Below are positions 41,545-51,167 of a stretch of DNA of 64,000 nucleotides, piece by piece. The position numbers and the translations under genes were made by a program. Numbering within the stretch: position 1 is the first letter of the stretch; every line of letters starts with the position of its first letter. The notes under the pieces are model-generated. The model had not been told where the DNA came from. It searched no databases and saw only the letters and a program-made list of their open reading frames with translations. This DNA is from Rudaea cellulosilytica DSM 22992 (GTDB taxonomy: Bacteria; Pseudomonadota; Gammaproteobacteria; Xanthomonadales; Rhodanobacteraceae), in the NCBI RefSeq assembly GCF_000378125.1, contig NZ_KB899241.1:1773652-1837651 (forward strand), read 5' to 3'.

Positions 41545-43475
41545 CTCGCCCTGAAACGCTCGCGCCAGTCTGCGAGCATCAGAACATTCCAGATCACATA
41601 CCCAGCGTTAGCGTCTCGTCGGCAGTGTGCGTTCCATATCGCGCGTACCGCGACCGAATCGAGCATCGGCAGCTCACGTAACGAATCCTGAGATAACCGG
41701 GATTCGGCCCACTCACGCAACGGCCCGCGCAGCCAAGCATCCATTGGCGGTGCAAAGCCTTGTTTGGGTCGCTCGAACAGCGCGCGTGGCACATATTGTT
41801 CCAGCACACGGCGCAACAAAAGTTTGCCGTGACCGTGGTGGATCAGCAGCGTCGGTGCCAACTGCCAGGAAAGTTCGACAATCCGATGATCGAGCAGCGG
41901 TACCCTAGTCTCGAGGCCATACGCCATCGACGCCCGGTCAACTTTGTGCAGAATGTCGTCGACCAAATAGTCATTCTGATCGCCATACATCAAGCGACGC
42001 AGTGGTTCGTGTATTTTCGACGGTGGCTGATCGTAGTGTATTGCTGCGGCGGAAGGCCCACGTAGCAGCCGGGAATTGCCGGCGCCGCCGATGAACGACA
42101 AACGCATTGCGTCGAGATCGACCGTAGAAAGGCGTTCAGAGAGCCGTGACAGGCGAAATGACCACGAACCGATCGCGTGACCGCTTCGCGATAACGGCGA
42201 GAGCAGTTTGGCCGAAAGCCTAAATAGTGCGGCCAAGCTTCGGTGCAGCTTCGGCGACAAGTGTCCGAGGAAGCGTTGCAGCTCGAGGATTGCAAAATAA
42301 CGCTGGTATCCAGCGAATAGCTCATCACCGCCGTCGCCTGTCAGGGCCACCGTTACATGCTTGCGTGTCAATTCCGAAACCAGCAACGTCGGCAGCTGTG
42401 AGTGATCGGCGAATGGCTCATCGAACGTCTCCGCCAAATTTGGTATCAGTTTCAGCGCCGCTGCTGCATCCACATACAACTCGGTGTGGTCTGTGCCCAG
42501 GTGTCGCGCGACGGCGAGAGCAAACGGAGCTTCGTCGTAGCCTGGTTCATTGAAGCCGATGCTGAAGCTGCGCACCGGGCGTGCACTTTGCGCCTGCATC
42601 AAAGCGGTCACCAAGCTGGAATCGATACCGCCGGAAAGAAATACGCCCAGAGGAACGTCCGCGACCATGCGCAGTGCCACCGCTTCGCGCAGTAGCGGCT
42701 CAAGCAGTTTCGCAGCACCATCGGCATCGGTCAGTAGCTCTTCCTGGCCGGCGCTCGCCGCTTCCGCGAGCGACCAGTAATGGTTGGTTTTCGGTTCGAG
42801 CCATGCCCAATCGCGAGATTGTTGCATCTCCTCAAGCGTCAATTGAAGCAAGGTGCCCGGCGGCAACCTAAAGATACCCTCGACTGCCGATTCGGGGCCT
42901 TGCACGTAACCTGTACGCAGAAAGGAAGCAATCATCGGCCCGTTCATCCGCGGCGACCAACCCGGCACCCGATCCAGCGCTTTCATCTCTGAGGCGAATG
43001 CGAAGCGGCCTGCTATCCAGCCGAAATAGAGAGGTTTCTCGCCCATCCGGTCGCGCGCAAGGGTCAACGTGCGGGCATCTCTATCCCATAGAGCCAACGC
43101 GAACATGCCGTTGCAACGTTTGATTGCCCCATTTACTCCCCAGGCTTCGAATGCGGCCAACAGTACTTCGGTATCAGAACGCCCTCGCCACGTTGGCGTC
43201 CCGGATTTTTCAAGCTCCGATCGCAGTGCGATGAAGTTATAGATCTCGCCGTTGTAGATCAACACGAAACGTCCACTGGCGGATATCATCGGCTGATGGC
43301 CGGCCGAGCTCAGGTCGATGATAGACAGGCGACGATGGCCGAGTGCGATGCCGCTGTCTCGGTCGCCCCATGTCCCGAAGTCATCGGGTCCTCGATGCTT
43401 GAGGCGATCGAGCATTCGCGACAACACCTGCAGCGAGGCATCGGAATGATCAAGCAGGCCAGCAATTCCGCACAT
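41538..43475 (-). CDS. asnB: Asparagine synthase (glutamine-hydrolysing), AsnB type
   Basis: 645 residues from the ATG at 43475, chosen so that Cys2 (MCGIAGLLD) is the N-terminal nucleophile of the glutamine amidotransferase domain (1-190; YNGEIYNF, RLSIIDLS). The synthase domain has the PP-loop SGGIDSSLV and the FDEPFADHSQLPTLLVSEL segment. In glycan loci such proteins often amidate sugar acids or other carboxylates rather than free aspartate. Here it sits between a GT4 and a methyltransferase in a coupled operon, so glycan amidation is a reasonable inference. Both ends overlap neighbours. Confidence 0.88.
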   Translation of the reverse strand: MCGIAGLLDHSDASLQVLSRMLDRLKHRGPDDFGTWGDRDSGIALGHRRLSIIDLSSAGHQPMISASGRFVLIYNGEIYNFIALRSELEKSGTPTWRGRSDTEVLLAAFEAWGVNGAIKRCNGMFALALWDRDARTLTLARDRMGEKPLYFGWIAGRFAFASEMKALDRVPGWSPRMNGPMIASFLRTGYVQGPESAVEGIFRLPPGTLLQLTLEEMQQSRDWAWLEPKTNHYWSLAEAASAGQEELLTDADGAAKLLEPLLREAVALRMVADVPLGVFLSGGIDSSLVTALMQAQSARPVRSFSIGFNEPGYDEAPFALAVARHLGTDHTELYVDAAAALKLIPNLAETFDEPFADHSQLPTLLVSELTRKHVTVALTGDGGDELFAGYQRYFAILELQRFLGHLSPKLHRSLAALFRLSAKLLSPLSRSGHAIGSWSFRLSRLSERLSTVDLDAMRLSFIGGAGNSRLLRGPSAAAIHYDQPPSKIHEPLRRLMYGDQNDYLVDDILHKVDRASMAYGLETRVPLLDHRIVELSWQLAPTLLIHHGHGKLLLRRVLEQYVPRALFERPKQGFAPPMDAWLRGPLREWAESRLSQDSLRELPMLDSVAVRAIWNAHCRRDANAGYVIWNVLMLADWRERFRARC

Positions 43476-44539
43476 CAGCTTGTCGCTGTCCGAGCCGCAG
43501 GTTTTTCGCAATAAGCCTCGACACCGTTCCCGCCAGTGCTGACGATGATATTCGTTGCGCCAAGTGTCTGCAGGGTGCTTTGGACGGATGAGGGTGTGCG
43601 ACGATGCTTGTATACGTCGGTCATTGCATCGTGTGTATCGAGCAGCATCCATTCGTAGTACATGTCACGGTCTCGCAGGCCGAAGTGCGGATAGTAGTTG
43701 ACTATAGGGTTGAGTCTGGCGACTAAGGTTTGAAATATGCGGGACTTGCGGAATCTCCAGATAAGCGGGAACCAGAAGTCGAATACTCGCTTGACCGCGG
43801 CAAACTGACGGTCTTTCGGTAGTCTGAGGAAGTAGTGGCGGTAGGCATTGCCTCCCACACCGACAGGCGGTGGTAGAAAGTTCCTCAGCTTCCAACGGTA
43901 ATGATCGATGATGAGTGCGCCGCCTGGCTTCAGCATCCGCCAGAGAGATCGAATGCTCTCTTCCGGATTGGGGGTGTGTTGTATGACTCCAAGGCACACA
44001 ACGAAGTCGTAGCTTTCGTGTGGGAAAGGCGGTTTCCGAATGTCTGCCTGAGCAAGCGTGAGATGGACAGATGTGCCGTTATTGACCGCATTGGCTTCGA
44101 CAGCATTAGAGTAATCAAACGAATCAACAACTGCGCCGTACTTTAGTAATATTTCAGTAAATCTCCCGGCTCCGGACCCAGCCTCAAGAACGCGTTTGCC
44201 TGAAATCTGCGTAAGGCGGCCACGCATGCATCTCGCCAGCCGGTTTTCTGACAGGGGCAGGCCGGTGTGCGAGTCAAGTTGCGTTTTTGGAAATCGGTTC
44301 CATTGCTCGCCGAACGCATTCGCGTAGTTCTCCCTCGGAACGAACCTGGGAATGCCATTAACAATGCAAAACTTCCTTCCGTCCAGGGTAATCAACTCGT
44401 CGTCCACCAGTACAAGTGACGCACCAGAATCGGGGCATCGGTAGTTGGCTGGCTCAATGTTCACAGTCGGAAGTCGTGACACGTGTCGAACGTTGTGGGA
44501 GGAGTGAAGGAGCTGAGGCACGATCGGAAAGACCGGCAA
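43475..44539 (-). CDS. SAM-dependent class I methyltransferase with N-terminal Trm112-like segment
   Basis: Up to 354 residues; the start is uncertain. A TTG at 44539 gives the full length, while a GTG at 44464 (MNIEPANYRCPDSG) fits the family better; neither has a clear ribosome site. The N-terminal YRCPDSGASLVLVDDELIT plus IVNGIPRFVP resembles Trm112-like leaders. SAM motif I is VLEAGSGAGRFTEILL and motifs II-III are CLGVIQHTPNPEESI and LKPGGALIIDHY. Probably methylates a glycan. Its stop overlaps the asnB start (ATGA). Confidence 0.8.
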   Translation of the reverse strand: MPVFPIVPQLLHSSHNVRHVSRLPTVNIEPANYRCPDSGASLVLVDDELITLDGRKFCIVNGIPRFVPRENYANAFGEQWNRFPKTQLDSHTGLPLSENRLARCMRGRLTQISGKRVLEAGSGAGRFTEILLKYGAVVDSFDYSNAVEANAVNNGTSVHLTLAQADIRKPPFPHESYDFVVCLGVIQHTPNPEESIRSLWRMLKPGGALIIDHYRWKLRNFLPPPVGVGGNAYRHYFLRLPKDRQFAAVKRVFDFWFPLIWRFRKSRIFQTLVARLNPIVNYYPHFGLRDRDMYYEWMLLDTHDAMTDVYKHRRTPSSVQSTLQTLGATNIIVSTGGNGVEAYCEKPAARTATS

Positions 44540-44551
44540 TTACCCAAAGTG

Positions 44552-45643
44552 TCAGATAGGGTTCGAAGTTTGAGGAAAAAGCACTGACAGGTATTTTTCT
44601 GCAACCCGATCGATATCGAATTGACGCAGGTAATCGCCCGCATCCGGAAACTGCACTTTTCCTGTAAGTATCTGCTCGATTGCAGCGGCGAGCGCTTGAT
44701 CATCACCGACCGGCACAAGTGTGCCATATTTGCCGTCTGCCAGTACTTCGCGCACCCCGCCGGGGCAGTCTGTGGCGATGATGGGACAGCCGCAGGCAAG
44801 GGCTTCAAGTAAAACGATACCGAATCCTTCATAGCGGGCGGTGTGCACGAAAGCGGAGGCTTCGAGCATATAGCGTTGAGGGTCGGGGATGAATCCAATA
44901 AAAGTTACATCATCTTCAATGTCGAGTTCCTTCGTTTGGAACTGCAGCGCTTGGAGTAGCGAGCCTTCACCGAGAACCACGAGTCTCGCATCGAGATGTT
45001 TGCGGGCGTTGGCAAAGGCGCGCAGCAGTGTGGCATGATCTTTTTGTGGTTCGAGTCGCCCACACGCGAGTACCAAGGGTTTGATCTTTGCTCGTATACG
45101 TTCCGAAGGCGATACGAAAAAGGGTAAGGGGTTATGAACAACATGCACGCGCGATGGCGCAACCAATCTATTTTTTAGCAGGCTTTGACGCACGCCATTG
45201 GAAATTGCAATTACCTCGTCCGCTCTGCGATAGAGTAGTCCAGCAGCCAATCTGTTTGCTGTAGTCTGCCATCGCTTGCTCGACTGCATGTCGAATTCCG
45301 TGAGACTGGCCTCGCAGGTCACTACTCGAGTGTCAGTCAAGGCTAGCATCGCCGCGAGCAATGCACAGATATTGGCGGTGAAAACCGTTGCGAGGAGTGC
45401 ATCCGGGCGCTCGCAGCGTAGATAGCGTGCCAAGGCGAACACTGCCCTAAGGGTCTTGTGCTTGTGAAGCTTAATCAAACGCACGCCGGGTGGTACGCAA
45501 TCGAGTAACTGTCCCTTGTCGATCGCTATAACAAGATCGCAACGCAGGCCGCGGGAGACGAATCGATCGGCCAATGCCAACATCACTCGTTCGGCTCCGC
45601 CGCCGTCGAGTGACGGCAGAAAAATGGCGATATGTTCGCTCAT
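44552..45643 (-). CDS. GT4 family glycosyltransferase
   Basis: 363 residues from the ATG at 45643, overlapping the preceding stop. FLPSLDGGGAERVMLALADRF is typical of WaaB/PglA-like GT4 enzymes; donor domain VLACGRLEPQKDHATLLRAF and VHTARYEGFGIVLLEALACGCPIIATDCPGG with the E-x7-E motif. Likely adds a GalNAc-, galactose- or similar residue, but specificity cannot be read. Base composition is visibly lower in GC than the dcw genes. Confidence 0.87.
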   Translation of the reverse strand: MSEHIAIFLPSLDGGGAERVMLALADRFVSRGLRCDLVIAIDKGQLLDCVPPGVRLIKLHKHKTLRAVFALARYLRCERPDALLATVFTANICALLAAMLALTDTRVVTCEASLTEFDMQSSKRWQTTANRLAAGLLYRRADEVIAISNGVRQSLLKNRLVAPSRVHVVHNPLPFFVSPSERIRAKIKPLVLACGRLEPQKDHATLLRAFANARKHLDARLVVLGEGSLLQALQFQTKELDIEDDVTFIGFIPDPQRYMLEASAFVHTARYEGFGIVLLEALACGCPIIATDCPGGVREVLADGKYGTLVPVGDDQALAAAIEQILTGKVQFPDAGDYLRQFDIDRVAEKYLSVLFPQTSNPI

Positions 45644-47925
45644 TCTGCAGCCTTGGCAGCGTACAGGACGATGTCGCAGTAACACTCTGGCAGGCGCTCC
45701 AAAGGTTCGTATTTATATGGTTCGCTACAGTAGCTCCAAAAACGATAGCCGAGTTCACTGAGCACTTGAGCGAGATCGGCTACTGAATGGCCGTACCGCC
45801 CCAACGCTATGGGATTGATTTCCATAATCAAGGTGGGCTTGCAGAGATTGAAAAATCTGCGACCACCTCGCAAAGCGGCAATCTCGGCACCCTCGATATC
45901 CATTTTGACGACAGCCCTGCATTCTGCAACTGTCGTGCCCAGAAGTTCATCCAGCATAGCAACGGGAGTCGTCAATGCGGCGGCCATATTCGCAGAATTG
46001 GCTGGTAACAAATGAGCTTCGCCTAGATTTTCGTCAGGCACTACCATTTTCATGGTCGTAGCGTTGTCTGCAACGGCGACCTGCAAAACCCTCCATTTTC
46101 CTTGCCGCGTCTCTTGCAAGGTACGCTCAATACACTCGGCCAATTTCGGCTGTGGTTCGATTGCAATGATCTCGGCAGCAGCGTGCAATCGACGGCTGGC
46201 AATCGCAGTAAAGGCTCCTTGGTTGGCGCCGACATCGATGAACAAGTCCGCATTAACAGACAACGTTTCAATCAGTGACGAGAGGGTGGATCCTTGGCTC
46301 AGTTCTTGGATCGCATACAAAGCCCCAGGATCTTCGAGATCGAGCCAAGCTGGATGTCCTCGGATTATAAGTCGTGCAACTCCACCTCGATTCCAAAATT
46401 GCAAAAATTTGTAAACGCCATGACCAAAAATTATAGTTTTGGTGCCGACGTATCGATTGTATAGACGCACGTAGTGACAAAAGAGCCGCATGCCTAAATT
46501 GAACTGGTCAACAATGGCTTGTTCGGAAGTCCAGGCTAGAACTCGCTCGGTGTAAATCCAATTGCCGGTCCCGCGGTATTCAACCAATCGGCGTAGAAAC
46601 TTTTTAAGGGCGCTAATTCTATTGGCCGAGGGGCGGAGAAAACGTTTCAACATGATGCATGTAGTCCCCAATGAAATGACCCAAAGATCGCCGCATGCCA
46701 CAGCAATGATCGCCCCGTAGGCACCCCATTGCGGAATGAGCAGCACTAGTAGCAGAAACGAAATGCATACTCCGCCGATCTCGATTAAGTTGCGGCTTTT
46801 CTGCAAGTCCCCTGTGGTCAGCAGGGCAGTTACAAATTGGCGCAGGCAACTGGTGATGACGATCGGGCACATCCAATGCAACAGAGGTTGCACATGTGCA
46901 AAACCTTTCCCGAATAACCACGGCGCGAGAGGTGCAAGCAACCAGAGTAGGGATGCTGCGACAAGCGCATAAACAAACACGGCGGTCAGCATGACGCTAA
47001 TCAAGCGGTCGGTTCGCACGTCGGCGATTCGAAATAGCCGCGGCGCGGCAGCAAGGACCAGGCCATTCACCGGCAGGGTCGCCGCCATCACAATACGGTA
47101 TGCAGCGGCATAGGGTCCCGTCGCCGCGTCGCCGGCTAGGCGCAAAAGAATCGTCTTGTCCAGCTCATTACCTGCAGTAAGCGCCACACTACTGACGGCA
47201 TAGGGCAGCCCTTCTCGGAGCGTGTCGCTAATCGAGGACGAGGACTTCAAATCACCGCGGCGCGGCCACGCCACATACAGGGTGATTCCGGTAATGACGA
47301 TGATCCAGGCCACATAAAGCTGCGCGAACGAGGAAACATCGTGTAAGCCGAACCATAGAGCGAAAACCGCAGCTGCCAATCGTGAGACAGGCGCAAGTGT
47401 GCCGATCGTGCTCGACAAAAATATCCGCTCTTCGGCCATATAGCGATAGACCAGCGGCTGCAACGCCGGGGCGATCAGTACTTCGGCTGCAGCGAGACAA
47501 GCTAGCGCACCTAATGGCACGATTGCCCCGAGCAGGACAACCGAAAATGGCCACACCAAGGCGAACAACAAGAGTCCACTCAGCAAGTAGGCGCGTTCGG
47601 TGGCTGCGAGCCTGCCACACAGTTCGCCGCCGCGTACGCCATGCCGGACGAAGGCTACTCCACTGCCCAAACCGGTGAATTGTCCGCAGGTCATGAACAG
47701 CGCGACCGATCCTGCGAGTGAGCCGTAGCCTTCCGCGCCTAGTATTCGAGTCAGGACCATCAAGTTCAGCGCCTGCAGGGCAACCCGCACCAAATTCCAC
47801 GTGCTCGCGTGCGCGGTATTGCGCGCTATCCGCCCAGGGCGCCAGCGAGCGAGACTAGCTAGAAACCGTTTTGGCAGCACGGTGGGCCGGAGACGCGGGC
47901 CGTTGCGAGGAGCTTTATTGTGCAC
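45640..47925 (-). CDS. Fusion protein: oligosaccharide flippase (Wzx/MOP-type) plus FkbM methyltransferase
   Basis: 761 residues from a GTG at 47925. Residues about 35-455 are a polytopic MOP-superfamily flippase (NLMVLTRILGAEGYGSLAGSV is the N-terminal hallmark; about twelve membrane helices). A basic linker (~455-555) follows. Residues about 558-745 are an FkbM methyltransferase (LFIDVGANQGAFTAIASRRL motif I; VKMDIEGAEIAALRGG near 671). No stop or frameshift separates the halves. I know flippases and FkbM proteins as separate neighbours in glycan loci, but not as a common single chain. It would place a glycan-modifying methyltransferase on the cytoplasmic side of the exporter. First gene of the minus-strand glycan operon. 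Confidence 0.8.
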   Translation of the reverse strand: MHNKAPRNGPRLRPTVLPKRFLASLARWRPGRIARNTAHASTWNLVRVALQALNLMVLTRILGAEGYGSLAGSVALFMTCGQFTGLGSGVAFVRHGVRGGELCGRLAATERAYLLSGLLLFALVWPFSVVLLGAIVPLGALACLAAAEVLIAPALQPLVYRYMAEERIFLSSTIGTLAPVSRLAAAVFALWFGLHDVSSFAQLYVAWIIVITGITLYVAWPRRGDLKSSSSISDTLREGLPYAVSSVALTAGNELDKTILLRLAGDAATGPYAAAYRIVMAATLPVNGLVLAAAPRLFRIADVRTDRLISVMLTAVFVYALVAASLLWLLAPLAPWLFGKGFAHVQPLLHWMCPIVITSCLRQFVTALLTTGDLQKSRNLIEIGGVCISFLLLVLLIPQWGAYGAIIAVACGDLWVISLGTTCIMLKRFLRPSANRISALKKFLRRLVEYRGTGNWIYTERVLAWTSEQAIVDQFNLGMRLFCHYVRLYNRYVGTKTIIFGHGVYKFLQFWNRGGVARLIIRGHPAWLDLEDPGALYAIQELSQGSTLSSLIETLSVNADLFIDVGANQGAFTAIASRRLHAAAEIIAIEPQPKLAECIERTLQETRQGKWRVLQVAVADNATTMKMVVPDENLGEAHLLPANSANMAAALTTPVAMLDELLGTTVAECRAVVKMDIEGAEIAALRGGRRFFNLCKPTLIMEINPIALGRYGHSVADLAQVLSELGYRFWSYCSEPYKYEPLERLPECYCDIVLYAAKAAE

Positions 47926-48055
47926 GCGAGATTGGCATAATGAAACCCCGCCAAGGTGCGATCATCAATTGCCGACGGCAATGCACGAGGGTTGATGACT
48001 GCAGGATGGCGTTTCTAGCCGGCTGGCTGGTGGTCACGATAGGCATTGCGTTCTT
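47926..48055. other. Spacer between two minus-strand glycan genes
   Basis: 130 bases; nothing recognisable beyond the probable promoter region of the flippase-FkbM gene. Confidence 0.4.
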
Positions 48056-49054
48056 TCATGCTTGAGACACTTGCCCTATGGTTTGCCGTGAAGCCTGACT
48101 TCGATTACGTTCTTGGAGAGGGGCTGCACTCCGGTGCAATAGAAGATATCCGCCGGAAGTGATTCGATCCTGCGCCTCCATGCCCAGAAAAGGCTTCGCG
48201 AGGTGTTTTGAGACAGGCGCGCTTTCGATGCGAACGCAACTGCATTCATTGAATCCGGATGCATGGGCAAGTGTGCGATGCGTGGCAAACGGCTCGCGGT
48301 TCAATAGATATGCCCGGCGCCCCATGAACAGGCGCCACAGCCAGTCCGGACAAGCCCAGTGTCCATCCCACGCTCGAAACAAAGAGTGCGATCGAAAGTC
48401 GATATGATGCGAAGCATAGCCGCCCGGTCGCAGCCAGCGGAACATAGCCGCATAAGCCTCGGGCAGATTCGCGACATGCTCCATCACTGCGTTCGTCAGA
48501 ATGAAATCCACGGACCCAGCGTCGGCATCGGCCACGTATTCCCAAGGAGCCCGATAATCAATGATCGAGGGATCCCTGTGTTTGCCACTGACCAAAGTTC
48601 TCAGCCATGCTAGCCGATCATCAGCAAGAGCTTTGCGCATTCGCTCTCTGCTCAGAATCTCGTGCGGAAAGGTATGGTCGGGCAAATCTGGAACGATTTC
48701 CGGAAACTGTCTGCGATCCGGGATGGGCGCTTCACGGCGGAACAGTTCGACTAGGCCATCGAAGACCCGAAGGTTCGCGGCGGCGTTAGCATGTGCCACA
48801 GTATCGAGCGCAATGCAACGAGTTGCGCCGCTGAGGAGCGCGGCAAGCCCGACGCCAATTGAATCGCCTGGTCCAAGTTCGGCCACCGTGTTCGGAAACC
48901 GGTTCATACCGGCGCCTCGTGCTAGTACGAGATGGCGTAGCCAGATGCAATAACAGTACTCCGCCGAGATCGTGCCACCGGTACCCTTGTACAGGGACTG
49001 CGGGATGGCGGGAACGAAACTGAGGAGGCCATACGCCAATTGTCTGAAGTTCAA
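48056..49054 (-). CDS. SAM-dependent methyltransferase-like protein
   Basis: 332 residues, start apparently TTG at 49054 (weak ribosome site GGAACA). VAELGPGDSIGVGLAALLSG is SAM motif I with an acidic end at RCIALD. FILTNAVMEHVANLPEAYAAM and LRPGGYASHHIDF fit motifs II-III. N-terminal KGTGGTISAEYCYCIWLRH is characteristic of methyltransferases found in O-antigen and polysaccharide loci. Substrate unknown. It lies between the TMTC-like gene and the flippase fusion, same strand, with 112- and 130-nt gaps, so it may have its own promoter. Confidence 0.72.
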   Translation of the reverse strand: MNFRQLAYGLLSFVPAIPQSLYKGTGGTISAEYCYCIWLRHLVLARGAGMNRFPNTVAELGPGDSIGVGLAALLSGATRCIALDTVAHANAAANLRVFDGLVELFRREAPIPDRRQFPEIVPDLPDHTFPHEILSRERMRKALADDRLAWLRTLVSGKHRDPSIIDYRAPWEYVADADAGSVDFILTNAVMEHVANLPEAYAAMFRWLRPGGYASHHIDFRSHSLFRAWDGHWACPDWLWRLFMGRRAYLLNREPFATHRTLAHASGFNECSCVRIESAPVSKHLAKPFLGMEAQDRITSGGYLLLHRSAAPLQERNRSQASRQTIGQVSQA

Positions 49055-49166
49055 GGTGTGTTCCGGCGATGCGAGGGGTATTCGAACGTATTGGCGCCGA
49101 CGCGTTTCAATTCCTCGAACAGTCCGTCGCGATCTACGCGATCTAAGTAACGTGCAGAGTCAGCAT

Positions 49167-51092
49167 TTATGGTGACGCGCTTATTTTCGATACATCGTTG
49201 GCCAAGTCTCGCAGCGCCCGGTCGTATAACCCTGCTTTGTTTAGCTGCTTTGCCAAGTCCAAATGCTTCTGCGCCTCCTGCACGTTGCCCAAGGCGAGAG
49301 CCAACTGTGTCACGTCCATTTGAAACAACGGATTGGTAGGGTCCTCCGCCGTCGCGGCTAGTGCAAGGCTCACCGCGGATTGAGCGTCGTGCAGGCGCTG
49401 AAATTGATAGTGCGCGAAATTACTCAGGATGGCCGCGCGTATCGAGTGTGTGAACACTGGATTATCGAGTGCGGAATAGACGAGCTTCTCCATTTGTGTG
49501 ATATCAATGCGTAGCGAACCGTCGGTCGCGGCTTTAAGTACAGTGAGGAAAGGGTTGATGTCCGCTCGCAGCTCGTTCTTTATCCGTCGTGCGAGATCGT
49601 CGATAGCGCTGGGTGGCAGTTCCTTGCCATCGCGCCCCATGATCATGAGGGCGCTTGAAGCGCTATAGATATCAGCGCTATCCATGGCTTTTACTCTCTC
49701 AAAATAGGGCAATGCTTCGTCTTCCGACTTGCTGCGCTCGCCGGCCGCGGTTCCAGTGAAGATGATTTCCTGGCCCATGACATATAGGGCGCGGCTAGAT
49801 TGTGGATGGTGATCCAGCTCGCTCTTGGCAAGCTGCATTTCGCTGCTCCAGTCGTAGGCCCGGGCTGCGGTAATGCCGAGCGGCACGAGCAGCATAGCCA
49901 CGCACATGCATGCAATCAGGCGCGATGGCAGCGATGCGACCTTTGGGCCAATCCAGCAAGCCAGTCCAAGCAGGAAACCCGCCATTGGCAGGTAGTTGCG
50001 ATGATCGAATACCAGTTCCAGAGGGAGTATGGTCGACTCCATCGAGTGTCCAGCGAGGAACCACAGAATGGCGAATGAAAAGGCGGGTGCGCGGCGGCGG
50101 TAAATCAGTGCAGATACGACCAAGACTACCCAGAATACAATGCAGTACAGTGTGGATGGCGGTTGCAACAGCCCACTCGATTTGACGAAATCGTCATGAA
50201 AAATGCCCATCCATGCTGGCAGCGGTATGAAGGTCCAAGCGATGTAGTCTGTAAGGATGCGTGCCTCCGACATCAGCCGCTCGGTCAGAGTGAAATCTCG
50301 TCCAGTGTACCCGGCCAGTAGCCATTGCGGATGGGTTGCCAAGTACGCGGAGAACAGCACGAGTGGCAGCGCCAGCGTCAGTACGAAAAAGACGCTGATG
50401 GCAAGGCGCTGCACGTGCTGCGGGGCTGCAAACCGGAAACAGACGAATTCCACGACGAATGCGTAGGCGAAGAGCAGCGCACCGTTTTCTTTACTCAGGA
50501 TGGCGAGAGGGAGCGCAAGGATCAGTCCTCCCAGCGCTAGAACAAGGCCACGCTCACTGCGTGCTATTCGCAGGCGTCCTTCCACGTAGGCAAACAGCCC
50601 CAGCAGGCAAAACAGCGCGCTCAGCAGATTCATACGCTGCACGACGTACAACACGTTGCTCACATGCAGCGGATGCGCGAGCCAAATCGCTGTCGCAATC
50701 AGTGCCATTGCATCCGAACGGCTATTTCTCTCGGCTGTCGGATTTACAAGCCGTGGGCTGATCCTCTGCGCAATCAGGAAAAACAGTATGCCATTGAGAA
50801 GGTGCAGGAGCAGATTGACGGCTTTGAATGCGAACGGGCTAAGACCGAACAAGGCATTATCGAGCCCAAACGACAGCATGCTGATTGGCCGGCGCAAGAT
50901 GCCGGAACTCGACGAGAAGGCAAGCGTCAGCCAGTGCTGCAGCGAGTTTCCTGAATTACGCAGTGCTGGGTTGTTGACGATTGCGGGAAAATCGTCGAGC
51001 ACGAATCCGCCCACCAGGCCGCGGGCGTAGGCGAGAAGGCAAAGCAAGAGCACGCCGGCAAGCAGTTTTTTCGGTGAGACGAGGTATTGCAT
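49167..51092 (-). CDS. TMTC-like GT-C membrane glycosyltransferase with TPR-like tail; candidate pilin O-glycosyltransferase
   Basis: 641 residues. The first luminal loop carries FVLDDFPAIVNNPALR with the Asp33-Asp34 pair, as in TMTC/PMT-type GT-C enzymes (F-x-x-D-D-x-x-A-I-x-x-N). Later WLAHPLHVSNVLYVVQRMNLL matches the conserved H-P-(L/I)-H...R motif of that group. About ten membrane helices to residue ~410, then helical TPR-like repeats to the end. GT-C enzymes of this kind transfer a sugar from polyprenyl phosphate to Ser/Thr in the periplasm. Directly downstream of pilA, where tfpO/pilO O-glycosyltransferases sit in Acinetobacter and Pseudomonas. Pilin glycosylation is a strong inference, not proven. 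A terminator separates it from pilA. Confidence 0.75.
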   Translation of the reverse strand: MQYLVSPKKLLAGVLLLCLLAYARGLVGGFVLDDFPAIVNNPALRNSGNSLQHWLTLAFSSSSGILRRPISMLSFGLDNALFGLSPFAFKAVNLLLHLLNGILFFLIAQRISPRLVNPTAERNSRSDAMALIATAIWLAHPLHVSNVLYVVQRMNLLSALFCLLGLFAYVEGRLRIARSERGLVLALGGLILALPLAILSKENGALLFAYAFVVEFVCFRFAAPQHVQRLAISVFFVLTLALPLVLFSAYLATHPQWLLAGYTGRDFTLTERLMSEARILTDYIAWTFIPLPAWMGIFHDDFVKSSGLLQPPSTLYCIVFWVVLVVSALIYRRRAPAFSFAILWFLAGHSMESTILPLELVFDHRNYLPMAGFLLGLACWIGPKVASLPSRLIACMCVAMLLVPLGITAARAYDWSSEMQLAKSELDHHPQSSRALYVMGQEIIFTGTAAGERSKSEDEALPYFERVKAMDSADIYSASSALMIMGRDGKELPPSAIDDLARRIKNELRADINPFLTVLKAATDGSLRIDITQMEKLVYSALDNPVFTHSIRAAILSNFAHYQFQRLHDAQSAVSLALAATAEDPTNPLFQMDVTQLALALGNVQEAQKHLDLAKQLNKAGLYDRALRDLANDVSKISASP

Positions 51093-51112
51093 TGATAAGA
51101 AAGATAATGGGC

Positions 51113-51145
51113 AAAAAGAAGCCCCGCGAACAGGGCGGGGCTTCT
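51113..51145 (-). terminator. Intrinsic terminator after pilA (minus strand)
   Basis: Perfect 11-bp stem AGAAGCCCCGC / GCGGGGCTTCT with a 7-nt loop, followed on the minus strand by a run of five T (51117 down to 51113). It ends 21 nt before the TMTC-like ATG, so that gene depends on read-through or its own promoter, keeping it well below pilin levels. Confidence 0.9.
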
Positions 51146-51167
51146 AAGCGTTAGGCTTGCAGTGCCG

